Assembly (NCBI GenBank): GCA_017395245.1
Contig: JAFPVR010000064.1
Span: 28,449-92,448 of the forward strand
Direction of reading: 5' to 3'
DNA length: 64,000 bases
DNA from: Bacteroidales bacterium
Lineage (GTDB): Bacteria; Bacteroidota; Bacteroidia; Bacteroidales; WCHB1-69
A program made the translations under genes and the position numbers. The notes beneath the pieces were generated by a model. It had not been told where the DNA came from. It did not search any database and saw nothing but the letters and a program-made list of their open reading frames with translations. Below are positions 42,341-51,215 of the stretch, one piece after another; position 1 is the stretch's first letter; each line of letters opens with the position of its first letter.

Positions 42341-45101
42341 CGAAAAGGCCCAATTGCGTGCCCGCGACCTCGTTGTCCGTGGGAATATCCGATTTGTTGG
42401 CGGTAATGCCTTCGAAGATTTCCTTGGCGATTTCGTCATCCATGGAGGTGACGGACTCTTCCGTGTCGGGCTGTTCTTCTTCGACGGGCTCGGCAGGCTC
42501 CTCCGGTTCCTCGTAGGGTATCGGCTCAATGAAAGTGACAGATTTTATTTCGTTGAAGCTAAGCCGTTTACCTTTTGCACGGGCTGTGGTCATTTCCACG
42601 AACTCGGCGCACGGGATTATCGTGACGGTGTCTTCCGTGTCGGACTTTTTCGCGTGGTAAACGACTTTGATCTGCGGCAGGTAGTCGATGGAGTAGGCGA
42701 CGAGTTTAGCCGTGCCGTCGGTGGGGTAGAAATCAATCTTCTTAAGCAGCGTGTCAGGCTGGAATCGCTTGATAAAGTATTTCTTTTCCTTCTTGAGTTG
42801 GTAGACGGCGGTGATGACCATCGAAGGCTTCCACTTGCGGATAATCTCAAGGTCGTCCTCGAAATGCAGGGTGGTCTCGTATCCTGTGATACGGTAGTTT
42901 CCTGATTTATAGACGGAAATAATCTTGTCGTCCTCGTGGAAGGAGCCAATCAGCTCGCCGCGGCCGTCGGTGTTGAGGCGCATCACAGCGGATTCGAAAT
43001 AGACATCGATGGCGCTGAGCGTGGAGATGCCCTTCTGTGCCAGTGTGATGGAGGAGACGGGATAGCGGGTGACAATGTTGCCTAAGGCAGCGCGGTTTTT
43101 CACCGCCAACGTGCCGAAGTCAAAGTCGAACTCCCGCTTCTTGAGTTTGGGCTTGGGTTTCAGTTTCACGCGCACCACTTCGGCCTCGCCGTTCGGGTTC
43201 GACGTGAAATAGAGAACTTTGGCGCTGGTGCTGCCTTTCACAAGGTCGTATTTCTTGTCGCGGGTGACGCCGCCCACGTTGAAACGCTTGGCATACACGG
43301 GACCGTTCACGCCGGCGGAGTAAATCATGTTGTAGATTTGCCGCTCGTCACCGCGCCGGAACACCTCCGCGTGGATAATGTGCTTGCCCACAAAGTGCTT
43401 GTCAGCCACCTTGCTGATGGAGCATTGCCCGTTTTCGTGGAAGACGATGATGTCGTCCAAGTCGGAGCAGAGGCATGCAAATTCCACGTCGTCATCCTTC
43501 TTGAGGTTCGTGCCGATGAAGCCCTCCTTCTTGTTGACGAAGAGTTTCTGGTTTGCCACGGCGACTGTCACCGCGCTGATGGTATCGAAGCTCTTGATTT
43601 CCGTAAGACGCTTGTAATCAGTACCATATTTCTTCTTCAACTGAAGGAAATAGTTGATGGCGTAATCAACGAGATGGTCAAGGTGGTTCTGCACTTCGTC
43701 CATGTTGAGCTCAATCTCGGCAATCTTGTCCATCGCGGCTTTTATGTCGAATTTGGAAATCTTGCGGACGGGTTTTTCGCAAAGCGCAAGCACGTCGTCA
43801 CGGGTGATTTCCTGCCGGAAGAGGGGCCGATAGGGGTCGAAGGCGCGCTCGATGCGGTCGATTTGAACGTCCCAAGAGTCGGCGTCCTTCTCCAATTCCT
43901 TATAGATGCGCTTCTCGAAGAAAATCTTCTCCAAGGAGACCTTGTGCCATTGCTGTCTGAGTTCATCCAGCTCGATTTCGAGTTCTTTGCGCAGCAGGTT
44001 GAGGGTGTTTTCGGTGTTGATGCGCAGGATGTCTTTGACGTTGGTGAACACCGGCTTGCCGTTCCAAATCACGCAGGCGTTGGTGGAGTAGGTGATTTCG
44101 CAGTCGGTGAAGGCGTAGAGTGCGTCAATGGTCTGGTCGGGGGAGACTCCGGGCTGCAGGTGGAGGTAGATCTCGGCCTGCGCTGCCGTGTTGTCGTCTA
44201 TCCGCTTGATTTTCAGCTTGCCGTTATCGATGGCCTTGGTGATGGAGTTGGTTGATTCGGAGATGAGGTCTTCGGTAGTTGTGCCGTAAGGTATCTCGTT
44301 GATGACCAACGTCTTGTTGTCGACGATGCTGATTTTGGCGCGGTTACGGATTTTGCCGCCTTGCGCTCCGTTGTTGTAACGGCTCACGTCGATGGCTCCG
44401 CCGGTGGGGAAGTCTGGGTAGATTTCGAAGTCCTCGCCCTTGAGGATATGCACGGAAGCGTCGATGAGCTCGTTGAAGTTGTGCGGCAGGATGAGGGTGG
44501 ACATGCCGACGCCGATGCCTTTCGCGCCTTGGGCGAGCAGCAGCGGGAACTTGACGGGCAACGCGATGGGTTCGCGGTTGCGGCCGTCGTAGGAGACCTG
44601 CCATTCGGTGGTTTTGTGGTTGAAGACCACCTCTTTGGCGAAAGTGGTGAGGCGCGCTTCGATGTAACGGGGTGCGGCAGCGTCATCGCCGGTGAGGATG
44701 TTTCCCCAGTTACCCTGCGTGTCGATGAGCAGGTGCTTCTGTCCCATTTGCACGAGGGCGGCACCGATGGACTGGTCGCCGTGCGGGTGGTACTTCATGG
44801 TGTTACCCACGATGTTGGCCACCTTGTTGAAACGGCCGTCTTCCAACTCGTCCATGGAGTGTAGGATACGCCGCTGCACAGGCTTCAACCCGTCGTAAAC
44901 GTCGGGAAAGGCACGGTCCAGGATGACGTAGGAGGCATAGTCGAGGTACCATTCGCGGTACATCGACTGCGCGAAGATCACTTTGTGCAACCCCGAGTCG
45001 TCATGTGTTTCGTTGTCCGTATCTCCTTCTGGTACAACGATATCCGCAGCATTATCGTCTAATTCCTCGTTTAATTCTTCGTCTTCAAAATCTTCAGCCA
45101 T
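42330..45101 (-). CDS. parC: DNA topoisomerase IV / gyrase subunit A
   Basis: A 923-residue type IIA topoisomerase subunit. YVILDRAFPDVYDGLKPVQRRIL, HPHGDQSIG and AAAPRYIEARLT with the DNA-attacking Tyr146 are clear. An acidic N-terminal extension of about 35 residues precedes the catalytic domain. The C-terminal half is shorter than the gyrase beta-pinwheel with no obvious GyrA box, favouring ParC. The final acidic tail ends DEE. It is followed by the peroxidase gene with overlap, and no parE is next to it. Confidence 0.9.
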   Translation of the reverse strand: MAEDFEDEELNEELDDNAADIVVPEGDTDNETHDDSGLHKVIFAQSMYREWYLDYASYVILDRAFPDVYDGLKPVQRRILHSMDELEDGRFNKVANIVGNTMKYHPHGDQSIGAALVQMGQKHLLIDTQGNWGNILTGDDAAAPRYIEARLTTFAKEVVFNHKTTEWQVSYDGRNREPIALPVKFPLLLAQGAKGIGVGMSTLILPHNFNELIDASVHILKGEDFEIYPDFPTGGAIDVSRYNNGAQGGKIRNRAKISIVDNKTLVINEIPYGTTTEDLISESTNSITKAIDNGKLKIKRIDDNTAAQAEIYLHLQPGVSPDQTIDALYAFTDCEITYSTNACVIWNGKPVFTNVKDILRINTENTLNLLRKELEIELDELRQQWHKVSLEKIFFEKRIYKELEKDADSWDVQIDRIERAFDPYRPLFRQEITRDDVLALCEKPVRKISKFDIKAAMDKIAEIELNMDEVQNHLDHLVDYAINYFLQLKKKYGTDYKRLTEIKSFDTISAVTVAVANQKLFVNKKEGFIGTNLKKDDDVEFACLCSDLDDIIVFHENGQCSISKVADKHFVGKHIIHAEVFRRGDERQIYNMIYSAGVNGPVYAKRFNVGGVTRDKKYDLVKGSTSAKVLYFTSNPNGEAEVVRVKLKPKPKLKKREFDFDFGTLAVKNRAALGNIVTRYPVSSITLAQKGISTLSAIDVYFESAVMRLNTDGRGELIGSFHEDDKIISVYKSGNYRITGYETTLHFEDDLEIIRKWKPSMVITAVYQLKKEKKYFIKRFQPDTLLKKIDFYPTDGTAKLVAYSIDYLPQIKVVYHAKKSDTEDTVTIIPCAEFVEMTTARAKGKRLSFNEIKSVTFIEPIPYEEPEEPAEPVEEEQPDTEESVTSMDDEIAKEIFEGITANKSDIPTDNEVAGTQLGLFDEE

Positions 45102-45270
45102 AGGTGTTTGGTTTTAAGGCGCGAAGATACGAAAAATTAGGTTACGAGGCATATCTATCTCTTCGAATTTCTATGGAATCCCATAATTTCACATCCCTTA
45201 GAATGCCAAGAGGCCACGATCTTCCTCCGCGGCTCCGGCGTCAAAATGCCGAACCACACGTTGGCTCCGA

Positions 45271-45471
45271 TCAGCGGCCTTCCCCTGCCAGACTTCCCTG
45301 TCCGGATTGGGCGGACGGTGCCTTCTTCTTCGGAAGCCGCCCCGCCTTCTTCAACGCCGCATGCAGAATCCATTCGATCTGGCCGTTCGTGCTGCGGAAT
45401 TCTTCGGCAGCCCATTTCTCGATGGCCTCGAAGATTTCGGAATCCACCCGTAAGGCGAAATTTTTCTTCAT
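45271..45471 (-). CDS. Ribbon-helix-helix (Arc-like) small protein
   Basis: A 66-residue protein: FALRVDSEIFEAIEKWAAEEFRSTNGQIEWILHAALKKAGR is an Arc-type ribbon-helix-helix, then a Lys/Pro-rich tail. In many Bacteroidota it lies directly after an SPFH-domain gene, as here (66 bases apart, with a palindrome between). It may bind DNA and regulate its neighbours. There is no toxin beside it. Confidence 0.85.
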   Translation of the reverse strand: MKKNFALRVDSEIFEAIEKWAAEEFRSTNGQIEWILHAALKKAGRLPKKKAPSAQSGQGSLAGEGR

Positions 45472-45492
45472 AACGATGTGGTGTTCCCTCCC

Positions 45493-45520
45493 GTAGAGAC
45501 GTTGCGCGCAACGTCTCTAC
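45493..45520. repeat. 28-bp GTAGAGACG palindrome
   Basis: Intact arms around core TTGCGCGCAA, giving a perfect 28-base palindrome between the SPFH and RHH genes. Confidence 0.93.
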
Positions 45521-45537
45521 AAAGGGCGTTTCGGAAA

Positions 45538-46503
45538 TTATTGGTACAACGTCCCGGTATTGATGACCGGCGAGGCGGATTCATCCGCGCAGAGCACCAC
45601 CAACAGGTTGGAGACCATCGCGGCCTTGCGCTCCTCGTCGAGTTCCACTATCTTGTCGGCGGAAAGTTTCTTCAAGGCGAGATCAACCATGCTGACGGCG
45701 CCTTCCACAATCTTCTCGCGGGCGGAGATGATGGCGTCGGCCTGCTGGCGGCGCAGCATCACGCTGGCGATTTCTGCGGCGTATGCCAGATAGTTTATGC
45801 GGGCTTCCACGACCTCAATGCCGGCGATTTCCAGGTGTTTGCGCAGTTCGTCTTCCAACCGCTCGTTGATTTCCTCGCCACCCGAACGCAGGGTCACGCC
45901 TTCGTCATCACGGTCGATGTTGTCGTAGGCGTACAGACCCGCCAGCTTGCGCAACGCGGCATCGCTCTGCACCCGCACGAAGGGGTCGAAGTTCTTGGAG
46001 GTCGAGATGGCGTTCTCGGCGACTTTGAAGTCGGAATCTATTTCGAAGCAAGCCTTGTAGGTGTCGCTGATTTTCCACACCAAAACGAGGCCGATCATGA
46101 TGGGGTTGCCGTTCTTGTCGTTCACCTTGATGGGCTCCACATCCATGTTCTTGGCCCGCAGCGAGATTTTCTGCTTGCTGTAGAACGGGTTGACCCAGAA
46201 GAAACCGTTCTGCTTCACCGTGCCGGAGTACTTGCCGAAGAAAGTCAGCACCCGCGATTCGTTCGGCTGCACGGTGATGAACCCGGCGAGGTGCAGGATG
46301 TAGGTGATGAGCAGCACGAATCCGCTCACGATGGGCAGCAGGATCCAAGGCGTGACTTCACCTTCGGCGTCCGTCATGCAGTCGAATTTGGCGAAGCGAA
46401 CCACAATCCAGATGAAGAAAACCAGCAGCGCCAGGTTGAGGAAAAGGTGCAGGAAACCGTTGTTTCCTGATGTCATTTGTTTGTTGAACTCTTTGGATTC
46501 CAT
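45538..46503 (-). CDS. SPFH (stomatin/prohibitin) domain membrane protein
   Basis: A 321-residue protein with two membrane segments (about 18-36 and 52-72), then an SPFH domain: ITVQPNESRVLTFFGKYSGTVKQNGFFWVNP, VLVWKISDTYKACFEI, LEIAGIEVVEARINYLAYA and ALKKLSADKIVELDEERKAAMVSNLLVVLC. Members oligomerise at the inner membrane and organise membrane domains or proteolysis. The RHH gene follows. A TATCTTTG promoter box precedes it. Confidence 0.9.
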   Translation of the reverse strand: MESKEFNKQMTSGNNGFLHLFLNLALLVFFIWIVVRFAKFDCMTDAEGEVTPWILLPIVSGFVLLITYILHLAGFITVQPNESRVLTFFGKYSGTVKQNGFFWVNPFYSKQKISLRAKNMDVEPIKVNDKNGNPIMIGLVLVWKISDTYKACFEIDSDFKVAENAISTSKNFDPFVRVQSDAALRKLAGLYAYDNIDRDDEGVTLRSGGEEINERLEDELRKHLEIAGIEVVEARINYLAYAAEIASVMLRRQQADAIISAREKIVEGAVSMVDLALKKLSADKIVELDEERKAAMVSNLLVVLCADESASPVINTGTLYQ

Positions 46504-46554
46504 AACTTTACGATTTAAATTTGTGATTGAAATAATATCATTTTAATATCACAG

Positions 46555-46562
46555 CAAAGATA
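46555..46562 (-). promoter_or_regulatory. -7 box TATCTTTG of the SPFH-RHH unit
   Basis: Perfect minus-strand box about 52 bases ahead of the SPFH ATG, back to back with the fucosidase promoter. Confidence 0.65.
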
Positions 46563-46601
46563 CACTTTTTTTAATACGATACCCTCCTTGCGATTTTTTT
46601 T

Positions 46602-46609
46602 TATTTTTG
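46602..46609 (+). promoter_or_regulatory. -7 box TATTTTTG of the fucosidase gene
   Basis: TAnnTTTG box followed by CC, 19 bases ahead of the ATG at 46629. Confidence 0.6.
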
Positions 46610-46628
46610 CCATGAATTCTTTTTGCGT

Positions 46629-48179
46629 ATGAAACGATTTTATTTTCTCGTCTGTATTCTCCTCTTAGGTCTAACTGTTGAGGCGCAGAACCACGCTCCG
46701 AAGCCGAAACCTGCCGATCTGCCGAAACCTTACGGCCCCGTGCCGACGGCCGCGCAGGTGGCCTGGCAGCGGATGGAGATGAACATGTTCTGCCATTTCG
46801 GACCCAACACCTTCACCGGACTGGAGTGGGGCGAGGGTACGGAGGCGGAGGACATCTTCAACCCCACCGCCCTCGACTGCGACCAGTGGGTTTCGGTGGC
46901 AAAGAAGGCCGGTTTTCAGGGGATTATCCTCACCGCCAAGCACCACGACGGTTTCTGTCTGTGGCCCAACCCCATGAGCACGCACACCGTGCGCGAGAGC
47001 GCGTGGCGCAACGGACAGGGTGATGTGCTGAAGGAACTTTCCGAGGCCTGCAGCAGGGGAGGGGTGAAGTTCGGGATTTACATCTCTCCGTGGGACCGCA
47101 ATGCGCCTACCTACGGTACGGATGCTTACAACAAGGTGTTTCTCAAGACATTGCGAAATGTCCACACGAACTACGGTCCCATCTTCGAGCAGTGGTTCGA
47201 CGGAGCCAACGGCGAGGGTCCGAACGGCAAGAAGCAGGTCTATGACTGGAAGAAGTTCAATGCACAGACGAAGAAGTTACAACCCAATGCGGTGATTTTC
47301 AGCGATGTGGGTCCGGGATGCCGTTGGGTCGGCAACGAGGAGGGCACCTGCGGGCGCACCTGCTGGTCGCGGCTCGATGTAGAGGGTCGCGAGCCAGGGA
47401 AAAACGCCCCGTCGCAGGACACCCTCAACGTGGGCAACTACAACGGTGCGTGCTGGATTCCCGCTGAAACGGACGTCTCCATCCGCCCGGGCTGGTTCTG
47501 GCGCGAGAGCGAGCACCCGAAGAGCGTGCAGGAGCTGCTGAAAATCTACTACAACAGCGTGGGCCGCAACTCGTTGCTGCTGCTCAACGTCCCGCCCGAC
47601 AACCGCGGCCTCATCCCCGCCGAGGACTCGCTGCGTCTTATGGAATTCCGCGCCGCGTTGGACAGTATCTTCGCGCACGATTTAGTGGATGAAGCAGCGG
47701 AAGGGAAAGGATATTTCGGGATTTATGTGTCAAATGTCCGCAAAAGCAACCATAGGCACTGCCTTTGCTGGGATAACATCCCTGCTTATATGAACGGGCA
47801 TGAAAACAACTGTAATTCTTTTCGATATAGCCCATTCCATCTAATTGGAGACAACCATTACGACAACTATTGGGCTACCGACGACACCGTTACGACTGCT
47901 TGGGTGGAATTGATATTCAATGAGCCGCAGACCTTCAACCGCGTGATGCTGCAGGAGTACATCCCGTTAGGCCAACGTGTGGAGAAGTTCCATGTTGAGG
48001 TAGAGGACGAGAACGGCAGCTGGCGCACCATCGCCGAGGAGACCACCATCGGCTACAAACGGATTGTGCTCACCGAGACAGTTACCACGAAAAAGGTGAG
48101 AATAGTCATTGACAAGAGTCGAGCGTGCATCGTTCTAAACAGGGTAGGGCTATTCTTAGACAACATTTACAAGGAATAA
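46629..48179 (+). CDS. Alpha-L-fucosidase, GH29
   Basis: A 516-residue glycosidase that removes fucose from host or plant glycans. Signal peptide (cleavage near VEAQ, about 17-20). GH29 marks are MNMFCHFGPNTF, ILTAKHHDGFCLWP and the nucleophile Asp191 in QWFDGANGEG; the catalytic domain ends near LLLNVPPDNRG. A C-terminal discoidin-type (CBM32-like) domain follows (about 385-510). There is no susC/susD pair beside it, so it is not part of a visible PUL. It converges with the M48 gene with 5 bases between stops. Confidence 0.95.
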   Translation: MKRFYFLVCILLLGLTVEAQNHAPKPKPADLPKPYGPVPTAAQVAWQRMEMNMFCHFGPNTFTGLEWGEGTEAEDIFNPTALDCDQWVSVAKKAGFQGIILTAKHHDGFCLWPNPMSTHTVRESAWRNGQGDVLKELSEACSRGGVKFGIYISPWDRNAPTYGTDAYNKVFLKTLRNVHTNYGPIFEQWFDGANGEGPNGKKQVYDWKKFNAQTKKLQPNAVIFSDVGPGCRWVGNEEGTCGRTCWSRLDVEGREPGKNAPSQDTLNVGNYNGACWIPAETDVSIRPGWFWRESEHPKSVQELLKIYYNSVGRNSLLLLNVPPDNRGLIPAEDSLRLMEFRAALDSIFAHDLVDEAAEGKGYFGIYVSNVRKSNHRHCLCWDNIPAYMNGHENNCNSFRYSPFHLIGDNHYDNYWATDDTVTTAWVELIFNEPQTFNRVMLQEYIPLGQRVEKFHVEVEDENGSWRTIAEETTIGYKRIVLTETVTTKKVRIVIDKSRACIVLNRVGLFLDNIYKE

Positions 48180-48184
48180 CCTTC

Positions 48185-51019
48185 TTAGAACGGAATAAAC
48201 CCGATGCCCAACTTGAGCCCGAAACAGTAGGCGCCGAGGATGCGGGAACGGGCGTAATTGTCATAATGCAAAGTGGATTCCTCGTAGTAAAGGGATGCCT
48301 TGTCCTTCATTTTGGAAAAAGCCACCTGGTAGCCGCCGAAAGTGGTGCCGAGACTTGCGCCTAACGTGAGTTTGAGGCGGTTCAGGAGGATAAAATCATA
48401 ACCATACTCAAGTTTCATGCCGAAAAGGTTGCCTTTGTTCTCGATGATTTCTTCGTAGGGTTCTGTTGTTCCTTCAATGATGCCCATCAGCAAACCTTCG
48501 GTATCCATCTTATAGTGATAGAAGAAGCCGTCGAACTGGAACTTCAGGTAGTGGCCGAGCGGCGCGAAACGGTCGCCGAGGTATTGCTTGTAGTAGGCGT
48601 TGAAGCCGTGTGCGACGACGTTTCCGTAAAGTTCGGCTTCGCGCCAATCGGTGGATCCGTAGTATTGGTGTCCTATCCGAAGGCGGCAGTCGCTGCCCTT
48701 GAAGGGCGAGTTGTAGTAGTTGTAACCCACGCCCACGGTCCCTTTCTTCCAGACCATCAGTTCGATATTGGGCGAAAGGATGTAGTTGAGACCGAAATAG
48801 CGTTTCGCCCCGTCGCTCATGTTCCAGCCCGAACTCACGGGGTTGGGGTTCAGCCATGCGGGGGAGAAGTATCCCTCCATGTTCAGAATCACATGGTTGC
48901 CCAAGAAGTTGTACATCTTCGGCTTTACATAGTCCTCTACTTGCTGATACACATAGCCGTTGATGTAGGCCTTGCGCATCACCTCCGAGTTGCTGTAGTG
49001 GCCGGAGGCCTCCGTCTTGCCATCGATCACGTCAACGACGCGGAAGTTCACGTCCACGTCGTGCTGGCGGAGGCACAGCACGCTGATGACCACGGGGATG
49101 GAGTAGGGGAAGGCGGGTGCAAGCCAAGGCAAAGTGAGTTTGTTGCCGAAGAAACCGCGGCCCGGGGCGTCGGTCACGTGCGCGAAACAGAGCTTGCGGC
49201 TACCTAACTCGGCGGCGATGTCGTCGAGGTATTCGGAGGTATGGTAACGCATGTCAATACCTCTGGCATTGGTGAAGTCTTGGTTCCACTGCCGCATCTT
49301 CATGAGGTTGTTGTAGGCCTCTGTCTCCGGCTTCGAAAAATCCATGTCGAGGGTCACCGGCGTGATGTGGTTGCGTTTGAGGGCGCGGCACATCAGCTTC
49401 TGCAGCCGCTTGGCATTGCGCTTGTCGGTGTCTAAATTCTTGATTTGTCCGTTCTTGTCGTAGGTCAGATAGATTGGGGTGGCGATGAGCATTGCGGTTT
49501 CGTTACCGATTTTGGCATCTGTGACTGCGTTCAAGACGGCTTCCATCTCGGCGTTCACCACCGCATCGTTCACCCAGGCCTTGAAGAGCGAGTCGCTATG
49601 GATGTCGACCAGCATGTAGTTGACGGTCTTGAACTTGGGGTCGGGCAGCACCTTGGCACTCATGTTTTGCTGTTTGATGCGATCGTACTTGGAGCTGGCG
49701 GCTGCGGGGCGCGTGGTGTCACCGCCCGATTTCGCGATTTCATCCATGGTGGTTCCCTGTGGGTAGTCGCAGAAGTCGACGAACTTCATCTTGTTCTTCA
49801 CGAAGATGTCGTTGATGAGGTCTTTGGCAATGTTTTGCAGATACTCGTCTTCGGGATTGGCTTGCATGGCGGCCCATGCTTTGCGCAGGGCGAGTACGGC
49901 GTATTCGTTGCGGCTCATCTTGGAGAGGAAGTAGTTGACCTGCTGTTGCTCGCCCTCCACATCGCGGTAGGGTTCCATGCATGCGCTGGGCTGCCCGGTG
50001 CCTTTGTGTTTGGAGGCCCCGTAGTAGGCAGTGGCCGAGGCGCGTTGCAGGTAGGCATTGTCGGGGAACGTCTGTTCCAACACATATATGTTATAGATGG
50101 CCTTGTCGTAGTCGTGGTTGACCAAAAACCGCTCGATGCAGGCGAAGCGGGCAACGTTGCGCAGGCTCGTGAACTGCTCTTCCGGTTGCACAAAAGTTTT
50201 GCGGCCTTCATTGGAGAACTTGCTCACCAAGCCATTGGCCAACGTGCGTCGTTTCTCCACGTTGGGGTGGGTGAGCAGCGTGTCGATCATGTTGGAGCGG
50301 TCGGGGATGTTGGCGACCGTCTTCAGAAAGTAGTTGTTGGGGAAATGGTAGAAGTCGGTCTCCACCTCGGAACGCTGGAACGGGATTTCGTCGAAGGGCA
50401 GGTCGGCGTAGAGCAGCACGTCGAAGATGCCGTTGATGATCTCGTAGCTGTAGGGGGAATCCTTGTAGTAGGTGAGCAGTCCGACGCGGTCAGCGGCGAA
50501 TTCCTGCTCGCGGGAGAACTGGTGGTAGCGCATGTAGCGGCTCACAGCGTCTTTGTCTTTGCTTTTCGAGTTGCCGGCCTTGCCGTGATGCTCGCTGTAG
50601 TGGGCAATCTCATGCGCCAGCACGAAGGCCAGTTCCGCCTCGTTGGTGACCTGCGCCAGCATCCCCATGGTCACCAAGATGGTGCCGTTCGGCAGCGAGT
50701 AGGCGTTCACCAGGGTGCTCTGCAGGATATAGACGTGGACTTCCTGCTGCAGCTGCGGGTGGTTGACCAGCAGCTTCTCCTTGATGTTGTCGAGATATTG
50801 GTTCATCTCGGTGCCATAGAGGATTCTGCCCTGATTGAGCATGGAGACGAGGAACGGGTTGTATTCCTTGGCCGACTTCGGGGTGTTCGCGGCCTTCTTC
50901 AGGTCGGCGGGGAAACTGCCCTGCGACTCTATCGGCGCGTAGTTGTAGACCGAGAGCTGCGGCTGGGCGAAACTCGTGATAGAACACAAAATTAGTATTG
51001 CCAATAACAACTTCTTCAT
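48185..51019 (-). CDS. M48 family metallopeptidase with long C-terminal barrel-like region
   Basis: A 944-residue protein with signal peptide (cleavage after FAQ, about 19). An M48 zinc site HEIAH (136-140) and EFAAD (third ligand Glu173) lie in the first quarter. Residues to about 420 are helical and resemble the BepA-type TPR part. The last 230 residues are strand-rich, with repeated GYNYYNSPFKG-like turns and a final GLKLGIGFIPF that looks like a beta-barrel closing strand. BepA-like M48 enzymes degrade misfolded outer-membrane proteins. The fusion to a barrel-like tail is unusual and may put the protease in the outer membrane. Confidence 0.8.
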   Translation of the reverse strand: MKKLLLAILILCSITSFAQPQLSVYNYAPIESQGSFPADLKKAANTPKSAKEYNPFLVSMLNQGRILYGTEMNQYLDNIKEKLLVNHPQLQQEVHVYILQSTLVNAYSLPNGTILVTMGMLAQVTNEAELAFVLAHEIAHYSEHHGKAGNSKSKDKDAVSRYMRYHQFSREQEFAADRVGLLTYYKDSPYSYEIINGIFDVLLYADLPFDEIPFQRSEVETDFYHFPNNYFLKTVANIPDRSNMIDTLLTHPNVEKRRTLANGLVSKFSNEGRKTFVQPEEQFTSLRNVARFACIERFLVNHDYDKAIYNIYVLEQTFPDNAYLQRASATAYYGASKHKGTGQPSACMEPYRDVEGEQQQVNYFLSKMSRNEYAVLALRKAWAAMQANPEDEYLQNIAKDLINDIFVKNKMKFVDFCDYPQGTTMDEIAKSGGDTTRPAAASSKYDRIKQQNMSAKVLPDPKFKTVNYMLVDIHSDSLFKAWVNDAVVNAEMEAVLNAVTDAKIGNETAMLIATPIYLTYDKNGQIKNLDTDKRNAKRLQKLMCRALKRNHITPVTLDMDFSKPETEAYNNLMKMRQWNQDFTNARGIDMRYHTSEYLDDIAAELGSRKLCFAHVTDAPGRGFFGNKLTLPWLAPAFPYSIPVVISVLCLRQHDVDVNFRVVDVIDGKTEASGHYSNSEVMRKAYINGYVYQQVEDYVKPKMYNFLGNHVILNMEGYFSPAWLNPNPVSSGWNMSDGAKRYFGLNYILSPNIELMVWKKGTVGVGYNYYNSPFKGSDCRLRIGHQYYGSTDWREAELYGNVVAHGFNAYYKQYLGDRFAPLGHYLKFQFDGFFYHYKMDTEGLLMGIIEGTTEPYEEIIENKGNLFGMKLEYGYDFILLNRLKLTLGASLGTTFGGYQVAFSKMKDKASLYYEESTLHYDNYARSRILGAYCFGLKLGIGFIPF

Positions 51020-51044
51020 TGCTTTTTTTAATTTTTTTAGTCTG

Positions 51045-51052
51045 CAAAAATA
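51045..51052 (-). promoter_or_regulatory. -7 box TATTTTTG of the M48 gene
   Basis: Minus-strand TAnnTTTG box about 25 bases ahead of the ATG at 51019. Confidence 0.6.
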
Positions 51053-51179
51053 ACAACTTTATCTATTTCTTAAGACGCAAATCTTCTGAAAAGTTGCGGA
51101 TTGTTTGTTTTTTTTCAGCTTTGTTTCTGGAAGGTAGAAAATTTAGGATATAGCATAAATAACACTCAAGAAAAAAGTA

Positions 51180-51187
51180 TACTTTTG
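51180..51187 (+). promoter_or_regulatory. -7 box TACTTTTG of the arginine deiminase-like gene
   Basis: TAnnTTTG box followed by CAC, 28 bases ahead of ATG 51216. Confidence 0.55.
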
Positions 51188-51215
51188 CACTTTGAATTTT
51201 TTATGAAATTTGGCA

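Noticed and set aside
49445-50995. 516-codon open frame on the plus strand
   Set aside because: Mirror of the M48 peptidase gene.
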